Origin: Streptomyces sp. NBC_01669
Lineage (GTDB): Bacteria > Actinomycetota > Actinomycetes > Streptomycetales > Streptomycetaceae
DNA length: 64,000 nt
Assembly (NCBI RefSeq): GCF_026339735.1
Contig: NZ_JAPEQG010000001.1
Location: 1,922,001 to 1,986,000, forward strand
Direction of reading: 5' to 3'
Both the position numbers and the translations under genes were made by a program. Position 1 is the stretch's first letter, and each line of letters starts with the position of its first letter. The notes beneath the pieces are model-generated. The model saw only the letters and a list, made by a program, of their open reading frames with translations, was not told where the DNA came from and searched no databases. Positions 46,798 to 55,863 of the stretch are shown here, piece after piece.

Positions 46798-48345
46798 TCA
46801 GCGCCTGGTGCGTTCCCCAAGGTTGAGGAGGGTGTAGAGGAGGAGGGAGGAGGCGAGGCCGACGGCCCAGCCGTAGTCGGCGAGGGGTTTGAGGAAGGGG
46901 ATGAGGCCGTCGGTGGGGAAGGGGCCCTGTGCGGTGCCGTTGGCGTCGACAGTGGAGTAGGAGCCGCCGATGGCGAGGACACCGCCGACGAGGAGGGCAA
47001 GGACGGCGCGCAGGTTCCAGCCACCCGTGTACCAGTAGCGGCCGACAGGGCTGTACAGCTCATCGAGGGCGAGTTCGGTGCGGCGGACGATCCAGTAGTC
47101 GGCGATCAGGATGCCCGCGACGGTGCCGAGCAGGCCGCCGACGACGCCCAGCCAGGTGAAGATGTAGACGTGCGGGTTGGCGATCAGTTTCCACGGCATG
47201 ATGGCGATCCCGACCACGCCCGTGATCAGCGCGCCGGTACGGAAGTTGATGAAGCGCGGGACCAGGTTGGCAAGGTCGTAGGCCGGGCTGACGACGTTGG
47301 CCGCGATGTTCACCGACAGGGTGGCGACCAAAACCACGAGCAGGGCGAAGAGGGTGCCCGCGACGCTGTCCATCTTCGCAGCGAGCGCGATCGGGTCCCA
47401 GATCGGGGCGCCGTAGACTGCCTGCGAGCCCGAGGTGACCAGCACCGACAGCAGCGCGAACAGCGTCATGGTGGTGGGCAGACCCAGGGCCTGACCACGC
47501 ATCTGGGCGCGCTGGCTGCCGCCGAAACGGGTGAAGTCCGAAATGTTGAGCGACAGCGTGGACCAGAACCCGATCATGCCCATCAGAGCCGGGAAGAACA
47601 CCTTCCAGAAACCGCTCCCCCACCCCAGCGCCGACGGCTGCGACAGCAGCGGACCGAACCCACCCGCCTTCACCGCGATCCACACCAGCAACGCCAGCGC
47701 ACCCACGATCACGAACGGCGCGGCCCAGTTCTCGAACCGCCGCAGGGTCTCCATGCCCCGCGCGATCAACGCGATCTCCAGCGCCCAGAACAGACCGAAC
47801 GACAGCCACAGTGTCCACGGCTGACCGGCGACCTGACCAGCGCTCTGCCAACCGCTGCCGAAGAGCTTCCCGGCCAGCAGGAAGATCCCCTCGCCGCCGA
47901 TCCAGGTCTGGATACCGAACCAGGCACACGCCACCGCCGCCCGAATCAGCGCCGGCAGATTCGCACCCCGCATCCCGAACGACGCCCGCGCGAACACCGG
48001 GAACGGAATCCCGTACTTCGTCCCCACATGCCCCGTGAGCAGCATCGGCACCAGCACGATGAGGTTGGCCAGCGCGATGGTGAGGACCGCCTGCTTCCAG
48101 TCCATGCCGAGCGCGACCAGACCCGAGGCCAGGGTCCAGGACGGGATGTTATGAGCCATTCCCACCCAAAGACTCAAATAGTTGTAAACACCCCAGGTGC
48201 GTCTCTCGACGGGCACCGGCGCCAGGTCGTCGTTGGCGAACCGGGCGTCGTCCAGGACGACCCCCTCGGCGAGGGCGACGCGACCATCGGGATAGGTCTG
48301 CTGGATCGTGGACGTGTCGGGTATTGACGGTGCTCTGGAGGACAT
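46798..48345 (-). CDS. NCS1-family permease, complete
   Basis: A 515-residue importer of nucleobases, hydantoin or allantoin, from ATG 48345 (GAGGTGG upstream). Family features run in order: the N-terminal RTWGVYNYLSLWVGMAHN, 12 helices, IKAGG-type helix 6 region, SLNISDFTRFGGSQRAQM, NIAANVVSPAYDLANL and ADYWIVRR. It is highly similar to the truncated NCS1 at 28-29.5 kb but has a different N-terminal tail from the 60-codon fragment at 48.7 kb, so it is a separate paralogue. The neighbouring dihydropyrimidinase and LLM genes suggest a pyrimidine or hydantoin substrate. Confidence 0.9.
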   Translation of the reverse strand: MSSRAPSIPDTSTIQQTYPDGRVALAEGVVLDDARFANDDLAPVPVERRTWGVYNYLSLWVGMAHNIPSWTLASGLVALGMDWKQAVLTIALANLIVLVPMLLTGHVGTKYGIPFPVFARASFGMRGANLPALIRAAVACAWFGIQTWIGGEGIFLLAGKLFGSGWQSAGQVAGQPWTLWLSFGLFWALEIALIARGMETLRRFENWAAPFVIVGALALLVWIAVKAGGFGPLLSQPSALGWGSGFWKVFFPALMGMIGFWSTLSLNISDFTRFGGSQRAQMRGQALGLPTTMTLFALLSVLVTSGSQAVYGAPIWDPIALAAKMDSVAGTLFALLVVLVATLSVNIAANVVSPAYDLANLVPRFINFRTGALITGVVGIAIMPWKLIANPHVYIFTWLGVVGGLLGTVAGILIADYWIVRRTELALDELYSPVGRYWYTGGWNLRAVLALLVGGVLAIGGSYSTVDANGTAQGPFPTDGLIPFLKPLADYGWAVGLASSLLLYTLLNLGERTRR

Positions 48346-48640
48346 GAAGCCACCTCGGTTCGCGGAGTCTCGTGCGGGGGGAACGTGACCTCCCCGAGAG
48401 CTCGGCACTGGGCCCTCGGGGTCATACGACGGCGCGGGACGACAGTCAGCCCCTGGTGCTGCTCGCGGAAAAGGGGCCGAGGCCGCAGGCACCGGTTCAG
48501 CCAGATGCAACAGCAGCAGCCCACGGCGACAGGCCGAACCCGGACGAACCGGACCCTGCACCTCCCGCCTGACGAGCACTCCCACGAACCCGCAGGTCAG
48601 CGCTACGCGCCGATGTTCGTGTTTTCTCTTGCGCGATACA
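48346..48640. other. Upstream region of the complete NCS1 gene
   Basis: No gene is supported in these 295 bp. They contain the promoter of the minus-strand NCS1 gene and, at the right edge near 48640, the point where similarity to a second NCS1 N-terminus begins. The right edge is the proposed boundary of the 19-kb block. Confidence 0.45.
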
Positions 48641-48820
48641 GAGGGCGGCGAAGTTGTACGTGGTCCAGTTGCGCCGCTCCAGGGGAACAGGCAGCAGGTC
48701 CTCATTGATGAAGCGGTTGTCGGCGGGGACAGCTCCGGGGGCGAGTTCCACCCGGTCCGGCGGCGCGGATATGCGGTCCTGCGGTGGGATCGGTGGAGTG
48801 GGTGGGACGGTCGATGTCAT
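48641..48820 (-). pseudogene. NCS1 permease, first 60 codons only
   Basis: From ATG 48820 the minus strand encodes a typical NCS1 N-terminus (NRFINEDLLPVPLERRNWTT, YNFAAL) with a Pro-rich leader. After Leu60 the similarity stops abruptly; the frame continues in unrelated codons (CIAQEKTRTSA) to a stop near 48497. The next expected residues, WVGMAHN, are exactly where the C-terminal NCS1 piece at 29446 begins. It lies 80 bp behind the LLM gene, the normal place for a third gene of a hydA-LLM-NCS1 operon. Confidence 0.8.
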
Positions 48821-48900
48821 GGCGGCTGGACCCTTCGCTCGGGAGCGGTGCCGTGCGGGCTGGGGAGAGGGGCGCGTACAGCCGGGGGGGGAGGCGCGGG

Positions 48901-49902
48901 TCAGGCGGACAGGGCGGGGATGATCTCGGAGCCGTACGCGTCGATCGTCGCTTCGCGCGCATCGTGCATGTTGTAGACGGCGAACTGGTCGACGCCCAGG
49001 TCGCGCAGCGCCCGGAGTTTCTCGATGTGTGCCTCGGCGGGGCCGAGGAGACAGAACCGGTCGACGATCTCGTCGGGGACGAAGGCGGTGTCCGGATTTC
49101 CGGCGCGCCCGTGGTGGCTGTAGTCGTATCCGGCACGCCCGGCGATGTACTCGGTCAGTGCCTCGGGTACGAGGCCGGAGTGTTCGCCGTACCGGGACAC
49201 CAGGTCGGCGACGTGGTTGCCGACCATGCCGCCGAACCAGCGGCACTGCTCGCGGGCGTGGTCGAGGTCGTCGCCCACGTAGGCGGGGGCGGCGACGCAG
49301 ATGGTCACGGAGTCCGGGTCGCGGCCCGCCTCCGCCGCCGCGTCCCGTACGGCCTTGATCATCCACTCGGTGAGGAACGGGTCGGCGAGCTGCAGGATGA
49401 ATCCGTCGGCCTTCTGTCCGGCGAGGGCGAGCGCCTTCGGACCGTACGCGGCCATCCAGACAGGCAGTCTGCCGTCCTTGACCCACGGGATCTGGACCGG
49501 CTGCCCGTCGACGGTCGCCTCCCGGCCCTCGGCGAGATCGCGGATGACGCCGATGGCCTCGCCGAGGCGGGCCAGGGTGTTGGGCTTGCGTCCGGCGACG
49601 CGCATCGCGGAGTCGCCGCGGCCGATGCCGCAGACGGTGCGGTTGCCGTACATGTCGTTGAGGGTGGCGAAGGTGGAGGCGGTGACCTCCCAGGTGCGGG
49701 TGCCCGGGTTGGTGACCATGGGGCCGACGATAAGGCGTTCGGTGTGTTCGAGGATCCGGCTGTAGATGACGAACGGTTCCTGCCAGAGCACCGCCGAGTC
49801 GAAGGTCCAGCCGTAGCGGAAACCGTTGCGTTCGGCGCGCCGCATCAGGCCCACGACGGCCGAGGCGGGCGGGTCGGTCTGGAGGACGAGTCCGAAGTCC
49901 AT
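48901..49902 (-). CDS. LLM-class F420-dependent oxidoreductase (TIGR03842-like)
   Basis: A 333-residue luciferase-like TIM-barrel enzyme; start ATG 49902 behind AGGAG. It begins MDFGLVLQTDPPASAVVGLM and has FRYGWTFDSAVLWQEPFVIY, the family's VGPMVTNPGTR and WMAAYGPKALALAGQKADG. Its usual cofactor is F420 (or FMN). Members of this subfamily regularly sit beside dihydropyrimidinase and an NCS1 permease, as here: hydA ends 11 bp upstream. It probably performs a redox step on a pyrimidine- or hydantoin-derived compound. The exact reaction is not known to me. Confidence 0.85.
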   Translation of the reverse strand: MDFGLVLQTDPPASAVVGLMRRAERNGFRYGWTFDSAVLWQEPFVIYSRILEHTERLIVGPMVTNPGTRTWEVTASTFATLNDMYGNRTVCGIGRGDSAMRVAGRKPNTLARLGEAIGVIRDLAEGREATVDGQPVQIPWVKDGRLPVWMAAYGPKALALAGQKADGFILQLADPFLTEWMIKAVRDAAAEAGRDPDSVTICVAAPAYVGDDLDHAREQCRWFGGMVGNHVADLVSRYGEHSGLVPEALTEYIAGRAGYDYSHHGRAGNPDTAFVPDEIVDRFCLLGPAEAHIEKLRALRDLGVDQFAVYNMHDAREATIDAYGSEIIPALSA

Positions 49903-49913
49903 GGCAGGTGCTC

Positions 49914-51314
49914 CTAGTCCAGGTACTGACTGGTGGCGCGCGGGGTGTACATGCCGTGGCCGGCGCGCCCGGTGAACTTCCGCCGGTCGATGACGACTTC
50001 GCCGCGCGAGAGGACGGTCTCGACCTGTCCGGTGATCCGCTTTCCCTCGTACGCCGAGTAGTCGACGTTCATGTGGTGCGTCTCGGCGGAGAGGATCTGC
50101 TCGGCGTGCGGGTCGTAGATGACGACATCGGCGTCGGCGCCCGGGGCGATGGTGCCCTTCTTCGGGTAGAGGCCGAACATCCGGGCCGGGGAGGCGCAGG
50201 CGATCTCGATCCAGCGGCGGCGGGAGATGTGGCCGTCCACGACCGCCTGATGGAGGAGGTCCATCCGGTGCTCCACGCCGGGCATGCCGTTCGGGATCTT
50301 CGAGAAGTCGCCGCGGCCCATCTCCTTCTGGCCGGAGAAGCAGAACGGGCAGTGGTCGGTGGAGACGACCTGGAGCTCGTTGTTCCGCAGGCCGCGCCAG
50401 AGCGCCTCCTGGTGTTCCTTGGGCCGCAGCGGGGTGGAGCAGACGTACTTCGCGCCCTCGAAGTCCGGCTCGGCGAGGTTGTCGGTGGAGAGGAAGAGGT
50501 ACTGCGGACAGGTCTCGCCGAAGACCGGAAGTCCCTTGTGACGGGCGGCTGCCAGCTCGGCGACGGCCTCGTCGGCGGAGACATGCACGACGTACAGCGG
50601 GGATCCGGCGACACGGGCGAGCTGGATGGCACGGTGGGTGGCTTCGGCCTCCAGCGCCACCTTGCGGACGTCGCCGTGGTAGCGCGGGTCGGTGCGGCCC
50701 GCGGCCAGCGCCTGTTCGACGAGGACGTCGATCGCGATGCCGTTCTCGGCGTGCATCATGATCAGCCCGCCGTTCCCTGCGGCCCGTTGCATGGCGCGCA
50801 GGATCTGGCCGTCGTCGCTGTAGAAGACACCGGGGTACGCCATGAACAGCTTGAAGGAGGTGACGCCCTCCGAGACGAGGAGGTCCATCTCCTTTAGCGA
50901 GGACTCGTTCACATCGGAGAGGATCATGTGGAAGGCGTAGTCGATGGCGCAGTTGCCGTCGGCCTTCGCGTACCAGGCGTCGAGTCCTTCGCGGACCGCG
51001 CGCCCCACGGTCTGGATGGCGAAGTCGACGATCGTGGTGGTGCCGCCCCAGGCGGCCGCCCGGGTGCCGGTCTCGAAGGTGTCGGCGGCGTAGGTGCCTC
51101 CGAACGGCATCTCCATGTGCGTGTGCGCGTCGACACCGCCCGGGATGACGTACTTGCCGGAGGCGTCGATGGTCCGGTCGGCGGTCCAGCTCGTGGCCGC
51201 GTCGGTGCCGTGCGCGGCGAGCGCGGCGATGCGGCCGCCCTCGATGAGTACGTCGGCGTGGATTTCGTCGGACGCGGTGACGACGAGGCCGCCGTGGATG
51301 ACGGTGCGGCTCAT
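49914..51314 (-). CDS. hydA: Dihydropyrimidinase / D-hydantoinase
   Basis: A cytoplasmic amidohydrolase of 466 residues that opens dihydropyrimidine or hydantoin rings. The start is ATG 51314 behind GAGGAGGGG. The metal site is complete: the HxH motif in GGVDAHTHMEMPFGGT, the carboxylated Lys in GVTSFKLFMAYPG, His in IMMHAENG and in YVVHVSADEA, and the Asp in VVSTDHCPFCFSGQ. GETCPQYLFL is another family signature. It is the first gene of the block with the LLM oxidoreductase (11-bp gap) and the NCS1 remnant, forming a pyrimidine/hydantoin degradation operon whose permease has been interrupted. Confidence 0.95.
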   Translation of the reverse strand: MSRTVIHGGLVVTASDEIHADVLIEGGRIAALAAHGTDAATSWTADRTIDASGKYVIPGGVDAHTHMEMPFGGTYAADTFETGTRAAAWGGTTTIVDFAIQTVGRAVREGLDAWYAKADGNCAIDYAFHMILSDVNESSLKEMDLLVSEGVTSFKLFMAYPGVFYSDDGQILRAMQRAAGNGGLIMMHAENGIAIDVLVEQALAAGRTDPRYHGDVRKVALEAEATHRAIQLARVAGSPLYVVHVSADEAVAELAAARHKGLPVFGETCPQYLFLSTDNLAEPDFEGAKYVCSTPLRPKEHQEALWRGLRNNELQVVSTDHCPFCFSGQKEMGRGDFSKIPNGMPGVEHRMDLLHQAVVDGHISRRRWIEIACASPARMFGLYPKKGTIAPGADADVVIYDPHAEQILSAETHHMNVDYSAYEGKRITGQVETVLSRGEVVIDRRKFTGRAGHGMYTPRATSQYLD

Positions 51315-51994
51315 GTACCCCTCCTCACTGTGGCGGAATGGGTCTACGCACGTAGATAGGGTGCGTGGTGAAGAACGTAGAAGTGGGTTACCCACTGTGG
51401 CAATACCGCTGCGGCTAACCGCTGAAGACGTTTCGGTTTCCGGGCATGGCGTACACCGTCGGCCCAAAGCCGACGCCACGTCTCGTCGTATACCGCCGGG
51501 CGGACTTGCCACAGCTCTCCAGGTGGCCGTTCGGCCGCTCTGTGGACGGTCGGGCGACGCCGGAAGACCGGTCTCGACAGCTCCGGCCGGAACCGACCGG
51601 CACCAGAACACGGGCGCCCCCTCGGGAACCGCACCCTCCGCAGCCCTTGACCTGTCCATCGACGAGGTGACGCCAGGAAACGAAGCCCAGGGAGAGCCAT
51701 GAAACCCTTGAACGTCACGAACCGCGGGAAGGTCCCCGCACTCTCGCATTCCGAGCTGACATCAGTACTTCCGCCCTGCGTGAGCCGACGCAGGGTCAGC
51801 CGCGGCGCCTTCGAACGCGTACGGCAGGATGGGCGATCGCGTCGGACCCCAGTCCGCACGTCCGTGTCTCCCGACGCGAACCGCACACCCGAGAAACAAA
51901 CAGGTAAAACCGTGACGAAGCATCCCGTCCGGCGCCCGGAAGCGGCGGCGGTTCCCCCCATCAGTCGTGTTCCCCGGACAGCGGGGGCGCAGCG
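51315..51994. other. Long spacer between hydA and mscS
   Basis: These 680 bp lie between divergent genes and contain the hydA promoter. No recognisable gene is present. One 99-codon frame, 51699-51998, has a good ribosome site (AGGGAGAGCC) and overlaps the mscS GTG start by 4 bp, so a coupled leader peptide is possible; its composition (Arg/Ser/Pro-rich) is not convincing. Confidence 0.4.
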
Positions 51995-53074
51995 GTGAAC
52001 CGGGCTCTCACTCTGCACGACTTGATCGTCGCCGGTATAGCGGTGGCTGCCGGCGTCGCGGCGGGCCTCCTGCTGCGCGTGACTCTGCGATGGCTGGGAG
52101 AACGAGCCAGCAGGACGCGTTGGAGCGGTGACGACGTCATCGTCGACGCCTTGCGGACGCTGGTCCCCTGGGCGGCGATAGCCGCCGGCGCGGCGGCGGC
52201 AGCCACGGCGCTTCCGCTGACCGCCAGGGTCGGGCACCACGTCACCATGACGCTGACCGCTTTGCTCATCCTGGCCGCGACGCTCACGGCGGCCAGAGTG
52301 ATCACCGGTCTGGTGCGGTCCGTGGCGCAGTCCAGGTCGGGGGTGGCCGGATCGGCCACGATCTTCGTCAACATCACGCGCGTCGTGGTGCTGGCGATGG
52401 GCTTCCTCGTCATGCTCGAGACGCTGGGCGTCTCCATCGCACCTCTGCTCACCGCGCTGGGTGTGGGCGGTCTGGCGGTCGCTCTGGCGTTGCAGGACAC
52501 GCTGGCCAATCTGTTCGCGGGCGTGCACATCCTCGCTTCGAAGACGGTGCAGCCGGGCGACTACATCCGGCTCAGCAGCGGCGAGGAGGGCTATGTCGTC
52601 GACATCAACTGGCGGAACACCGTGGTGCGTCAGTTGTCGAACAACCTCGTGATCATCCCGAACGCACGGCTCGCCGGCACCAACATGACCAACTTCAGCC
52701 GGCCGGAACAGCAACTTTCGATCACGGTCCAAGTGGGTGTCGGCTATGACAGCGACCTCGAACACGTCGAGCGCGTCACGACCGAAATCGTCGAGAACGT
52801 GATGACCGACATCACCGGCGCCGTCCCCGACCATGAACCGGCCGTCCGGTTCCACACGTTCGGGGACTCCAGGATCAACTTCACGGTCATTCTGGGGGTC
52901 GGCGAGTTCAGCGACCAGTACCGGATCAAGCACGAGTTCATCAAGCGCCTGCACGAGCGATTCCGGGCCGAGGGCATCACGGTCCCCGCTCCGACGCGCA
53001 CCGTGACAGTGCAGCCGGGAGCGACGCCGGTCGCGATCCCCCACCAGCGCGAGGCCACGGAGTCGTTGTCGTAG
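51995..53074 (+). CDS. MscS-type mechanosensitive channel
   Basis: A 359-residue membrane protein from GTG 51995. Three to four N-terminal helices lead into the pore helix and MscS beta domain: LTALGVGGLAVALALQDTLA, NLFAGVHILASKTVQPGDYI and VVDINWRNTVVRQLSNNLVI, then PNARLAGTNMTNFSR. The Gly/Ala-rich pore helix is conserved. It acts as a tension-gated valve in the cytoplasmic membrane against osmotic downshock. The C-terminus is a soluble alpha/beta cage domain. It appears to be a single-gene unit. Confidence 0.9.
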   Translation: MNRALTLHDLIVAGIAVAAGVAAGLLLRVTLRWLGERASRTRWSGDDVIVDALRTLVPWAAIAAGAAAAATALPLTARVGHHVTMTLTALLILAATLTAARVITGLVRSVAQSRSGVAGSATIFVNITRVVVLAMGFLVMLETLGVSIAPLLTALGVGGLAVALALQDTLANLFAGVHILASKTVQPGDYIRLSSGEEGYVVDINWRNTVVRQLSNNLVIIPNARLAGTNMTNFSRPEQQLSITVQVGVGYDSDLEHVERVTTEIVENVMTDITGAVPDHEPAVRFHTFGDSRINFTVILGVGEFSDQYRIKHEFIKRLHERFRAEGITVPAPTRTVTVQPGATPVAIPHQREATESLS

Positions 53075-53705
53075 CCGTGGTCGCATCGCAGTCATGCGGC
53101 TGATCACGACTGCCTGGTCACACCGCTCCCACCGTCGGCCTGCGGGTCGTGGATGACGACATCGGCGTCGGCACCTGGCCGATGTCGTCATCGTGGCGCG
53201 TGCCCCCAAGCGGGCGACGAACGGCCCGGCGACTGTCCGGGACCGGTCCGGTCGCGCCGACGGGCCGTCACGCCGACGACTTTCGGGCGAGCTTCGCGCA
53301 GTACGGTCACGCCGCCGGACAGTCCTTCGCGGTGTGCGGCCACGCGTGGCAGATTCGCCCGGAAGTCCGCCGGGCGGGCGGCGGTACGGACCGTTCGGCT
53401 CCGCGTTGCACAACTCCGGCCGTTCGTGAACACCGCGCCGCACCCCTGCCTGCGCAACCTCCGGCCAACACCGCCTGAAACCTGATGAGTTCGCGTCGGA
53501 TCACTCGGCGCGACACCGTCGCCCCGCGGACGATAACAACCGAGTCAAAAATAACGTAACGGTTACGGGTCTGGTCCAAATGTTGGGTACGGTTCACGCG
53601 CTCGTCCCGTTTCGGGCGTGAGGCGATCACCGCGGACGACGAGTCTGTGGCGCGTCACCGAACACCCGTTGTCCGGTTTCCCCGCTTTCGATCCCGGAGG
53701 ATCAC
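53075..53705. other. Spacer with hydA-like echo, hairpin and phosphatase promoter
   Basis: No gene is supported in these 631 bp. At 53141-53175 there are 35 bp matching the hydA segment at 50107-50141 with two mismatches. A 15-bp perfect stem (53152-53166 with 53178-53192) overlaps it. Further right, GTAACGGTTAC at 53556-53566 is an 11-bp palindrome in a locally AT-rich spot, and GTTCACG at 53592-53598 resembles half of a PHO-box unit ahead of the phosphatase; neither is proven. Confidence 0.4.
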
Positions 53706-55592
53706 GTGCCCATATCGCGCTCCGCGCGTACCGTGCTGGCCGCCGCCACCACCGTCGCCGCAGCCCTTCCGCTGTCCGTCGCCCCGGTCGCCCACGCCGA
53801 CGAGTCCCGGGCCGCCGCAGCCCAATACGCCGGTCTGCCGTCCGGCAGCAAGCAGGCGAAGACCCTCGTCATCGGCATCGACGGCGCCACGTTCGACGCC
53901 TTCGCCCGCGCCGACGTACCGCACCTCAAGCAGCTGATGTCCGAGGGGCTGACCGCGCGCAGCAACCTGTACGCGAACCCGATGGCCCCGACCGTCTCCG
54001 GCGCCGGCTGGTCGTCCATCGCCACCGGTGTCTGGCCCGACAAGCACAACGTGAAGGACAACAACTTCATCGACCCGAACTACGGCCAGTACCCGGACTA
54101 CGCGACCCGGTTGGAGGCCGCCGACCCGACCACGTCCACCCTGGTCGTCGGCACCTGGAGCCCGGTCCCCCAGATCATCTTCGGCTCGACAACGGATCTG
54201 CGGATCGCCGGCGGCAACGACGAGGGCACCACCTCGAAGGCCGCGGACTATCTCGCCCATGGCAATCCCGACTCCACCTTCGTCCACCTCGACGAGGTCG
54301 ACGGCGCCGGGCACGCCTCCGGCAGCGCGAGCGACGCCTACCTCAAGGCGCTCAACACCGTGGACGGACAGGTCGGACGGCTGCTCGACGCCGTCGCCTC
54401 CCGGCCGACGTATGCCAAGGAGAACTGGCTCGTCGTCATCACCGCCGACCACGGCCACACCCCGACCGGTGGCCACGGCGGCAACACCCCGCTGGAGCGC
54501 GGCACCTTCGTGATCGCCCGCGGCCGGGGCATCGAGCCCGGTTCGGTACGCGACGACGTCAAGATCACCGACATCGCGCCGACCGTTCTGCACCACGAGG
54601 GCGTCGCCATCGACCCCTCCTGGAACCTCGACGGCACCGCGCTCTCCGCCCTGAAGCCGGACGCCTTCGACACGCTGCGCGACACGCTCCGCACCCCCGT
54701 CGACGAGACGAAGCTCCCCGCCGGCACCAAGGGGTGGACGAACACGGCCCCCGACGGCTGGACCATCGACAACTCGAAGATGCCGGCCGGTGGCGTCACC
54801 GAGTGGCGCGGCTGGTCCTTCGCCACCGACGAGTTCTGGACCAACGCCGAGCGCGGCCAGGGCCGCGAGACGAACGTCCGCGCCCGCAATGTGTTCGCGG
54901 TCGCCGACTCCGACGAGTGGGACGACAAGGCGCACGACGCCGGACAGTTCGACTCCACGCTCGTCAGCCCCGCCTTCCCGTTGAACGGTGCGGCCACGGC
55001 GAACGTCTCGTACGCCACGAACTACCTCGTCGACGGCCCGCAGACCGGTGACGTGTACGTCTCGTACGACGGTGGCGCACCGCAGCTCGTGAAGTCGTAC
55101 CGGGCGAACACCAATACGGTCGAGCGCCTGCAGCTGAACGTTCCGGCGGGCGCACAATCGGCGAAGCTGAGCTTCCGCTACACCGGTACGAACAGTGCCT
55201 TCTGGACCGTCGACCAGGTTGCGTTCGGCCAGCCCAACCCGCCGTCGCAGCTCGCCGTCGCCTCCCTGAAGGCCGACACCGAGCTGCTCGGCCGGCCGGG
55301 CTCCGACGCCGCGTGGAAGGTCACCGCGGACGGCGCGGTCAAGACCGCGCAGGGCGCTCCGGTGCGGGGCGCGAAGGTCGTCGCCGAACTGCGGTACGGC
55401 AACCAGGTGCAGAAGCTGACCGGCACGACGAAGATGGACGGCTCCGTCCGCTTCGGGGCGACCGTGCGGCAGGGCAACGCCGAGGCCACCCTCACCGTCA
55501 CCGACGTGCGCTACCAGCACCTCGCGTACTACGGCGAACTCGACGCGGTCCGCAGCCTGGCCCTCACCCGCCCCACCGGCCACCGGGGCTGA
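53706..55592 (+). CDS. Secreted alkaline-phosphatase-superfamily protein
   Basis: A 628-residue exported metallo-phosphoesterase; the start is GTG 53706 behind GGAGG. The signal peptide ends near APVAHA (residue 31). The catalytic part is a type-I phosphodiesterase/nucleotide pyrophosphatase fold: VIGIDGATFDAFARA (metal Asp), nucleophilic Thr in APTVSGAGWSSIATG, HLDEVDGAGHASG (Asp, His), VVITADHGHTPTGGHGG (Asp, His, His). After residue about 340 comes a beta-rich region with Ig-like segments that may bind substrate or wall. Likely role: scavenging phosphate from extracellular esters. It ends at a strong hairpin. Confidence 0.85.
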   Translation: MPISRSARTVLAAATTVAAALPLSVAPVAHADESRAAAAQYAGLPSGSKQAKTLVIGIDGATFDAFARADVPHLKQLMSEGLTARSNLYANPMAPTVSGAGWSSIATGVWPDKHNVKDNNFIDPNYGQYPDYATRLEAADPTTSTLVVGTWSPVPQIIFGSTTDLRIAGGNDEGTTSKAADYLAHGNPDSTFVHLDEVDGAGHASGSASDAYLKALNTVDGQVGRLLDAVASRPTYAKENWLVVITADHGHTPTGGHGGNTPLERGTFVIARGRGIEPGSVRDDVKITDIAPTVLHHEGVAIDPSWNLDGTALSALKPDAFDTLRDTLRTPVDETKLPAGTKGWTNTAPDGWTIDNSKMPAGGVTEWRGWSFATDEFWTNAERGQGRETNVRARNVFAVADSDEWDDKAHDAGQFDSTLVSPAFPLNGAATANVSYATNYLVDGPQTGDVYVSYDGGAPQLVKSYRANTNTVERLQLNVPAGAQSAKLSFRYTGTNSAFWTVDQVAFGQPNPPSQLAVASLKADTELLGRPGSDAAWKVTADGAVKTAQGAPVRGAKVVAELRYGNQVQKLTGTTKMDGSVRFGATVRQGNAEATLTVTDVRYQHLAYYGELDAVRSLALTRPTGHRG

Positions 55593-55598
55593 CCGATC

Positions 55599-55633
55599 GG
55601 CCGGGCCCCGGAGACACCCACCGGGGCCCGGCC
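55599..55633 (+). terminator. Terminator of phosphatase gene
   Basis: A perfect 13-bp GC stem (GGCCGGGCCCCGG with its complement) and a 9-nt loop begin 7 bp after the stop codon. Confidence 0.8.
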
Positions 55634-55863
55634 CCATCGCGCACACGCCGGACAACGGCCCCGGCCGCGCCGCTCCCGCGCCGGGTTACCGTGGCAGTTC
55701 CCGCCGGTGCGGCCCTCCACAGGCCGCCGGGGCACACAGCACAGCGGCCCCCCACGCCACTGTGCGCTGCGCACAGGTTCCCGCCCCCGGGCCTGTCTAC
55801 TGTGCCGCCATCCCCACCCGCTGAGGGGTGAGTCGGTCAGTACGAAAGCCTGGAGGACAGCCG

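Noticed and set aside
51699..51998. A 99-codon ORF overlapping mscS
   Set aside because: It has a good ribosome site and a 4-bp overlap but an unconvincing composition and no family; it is mentioned in the spacer entry only.
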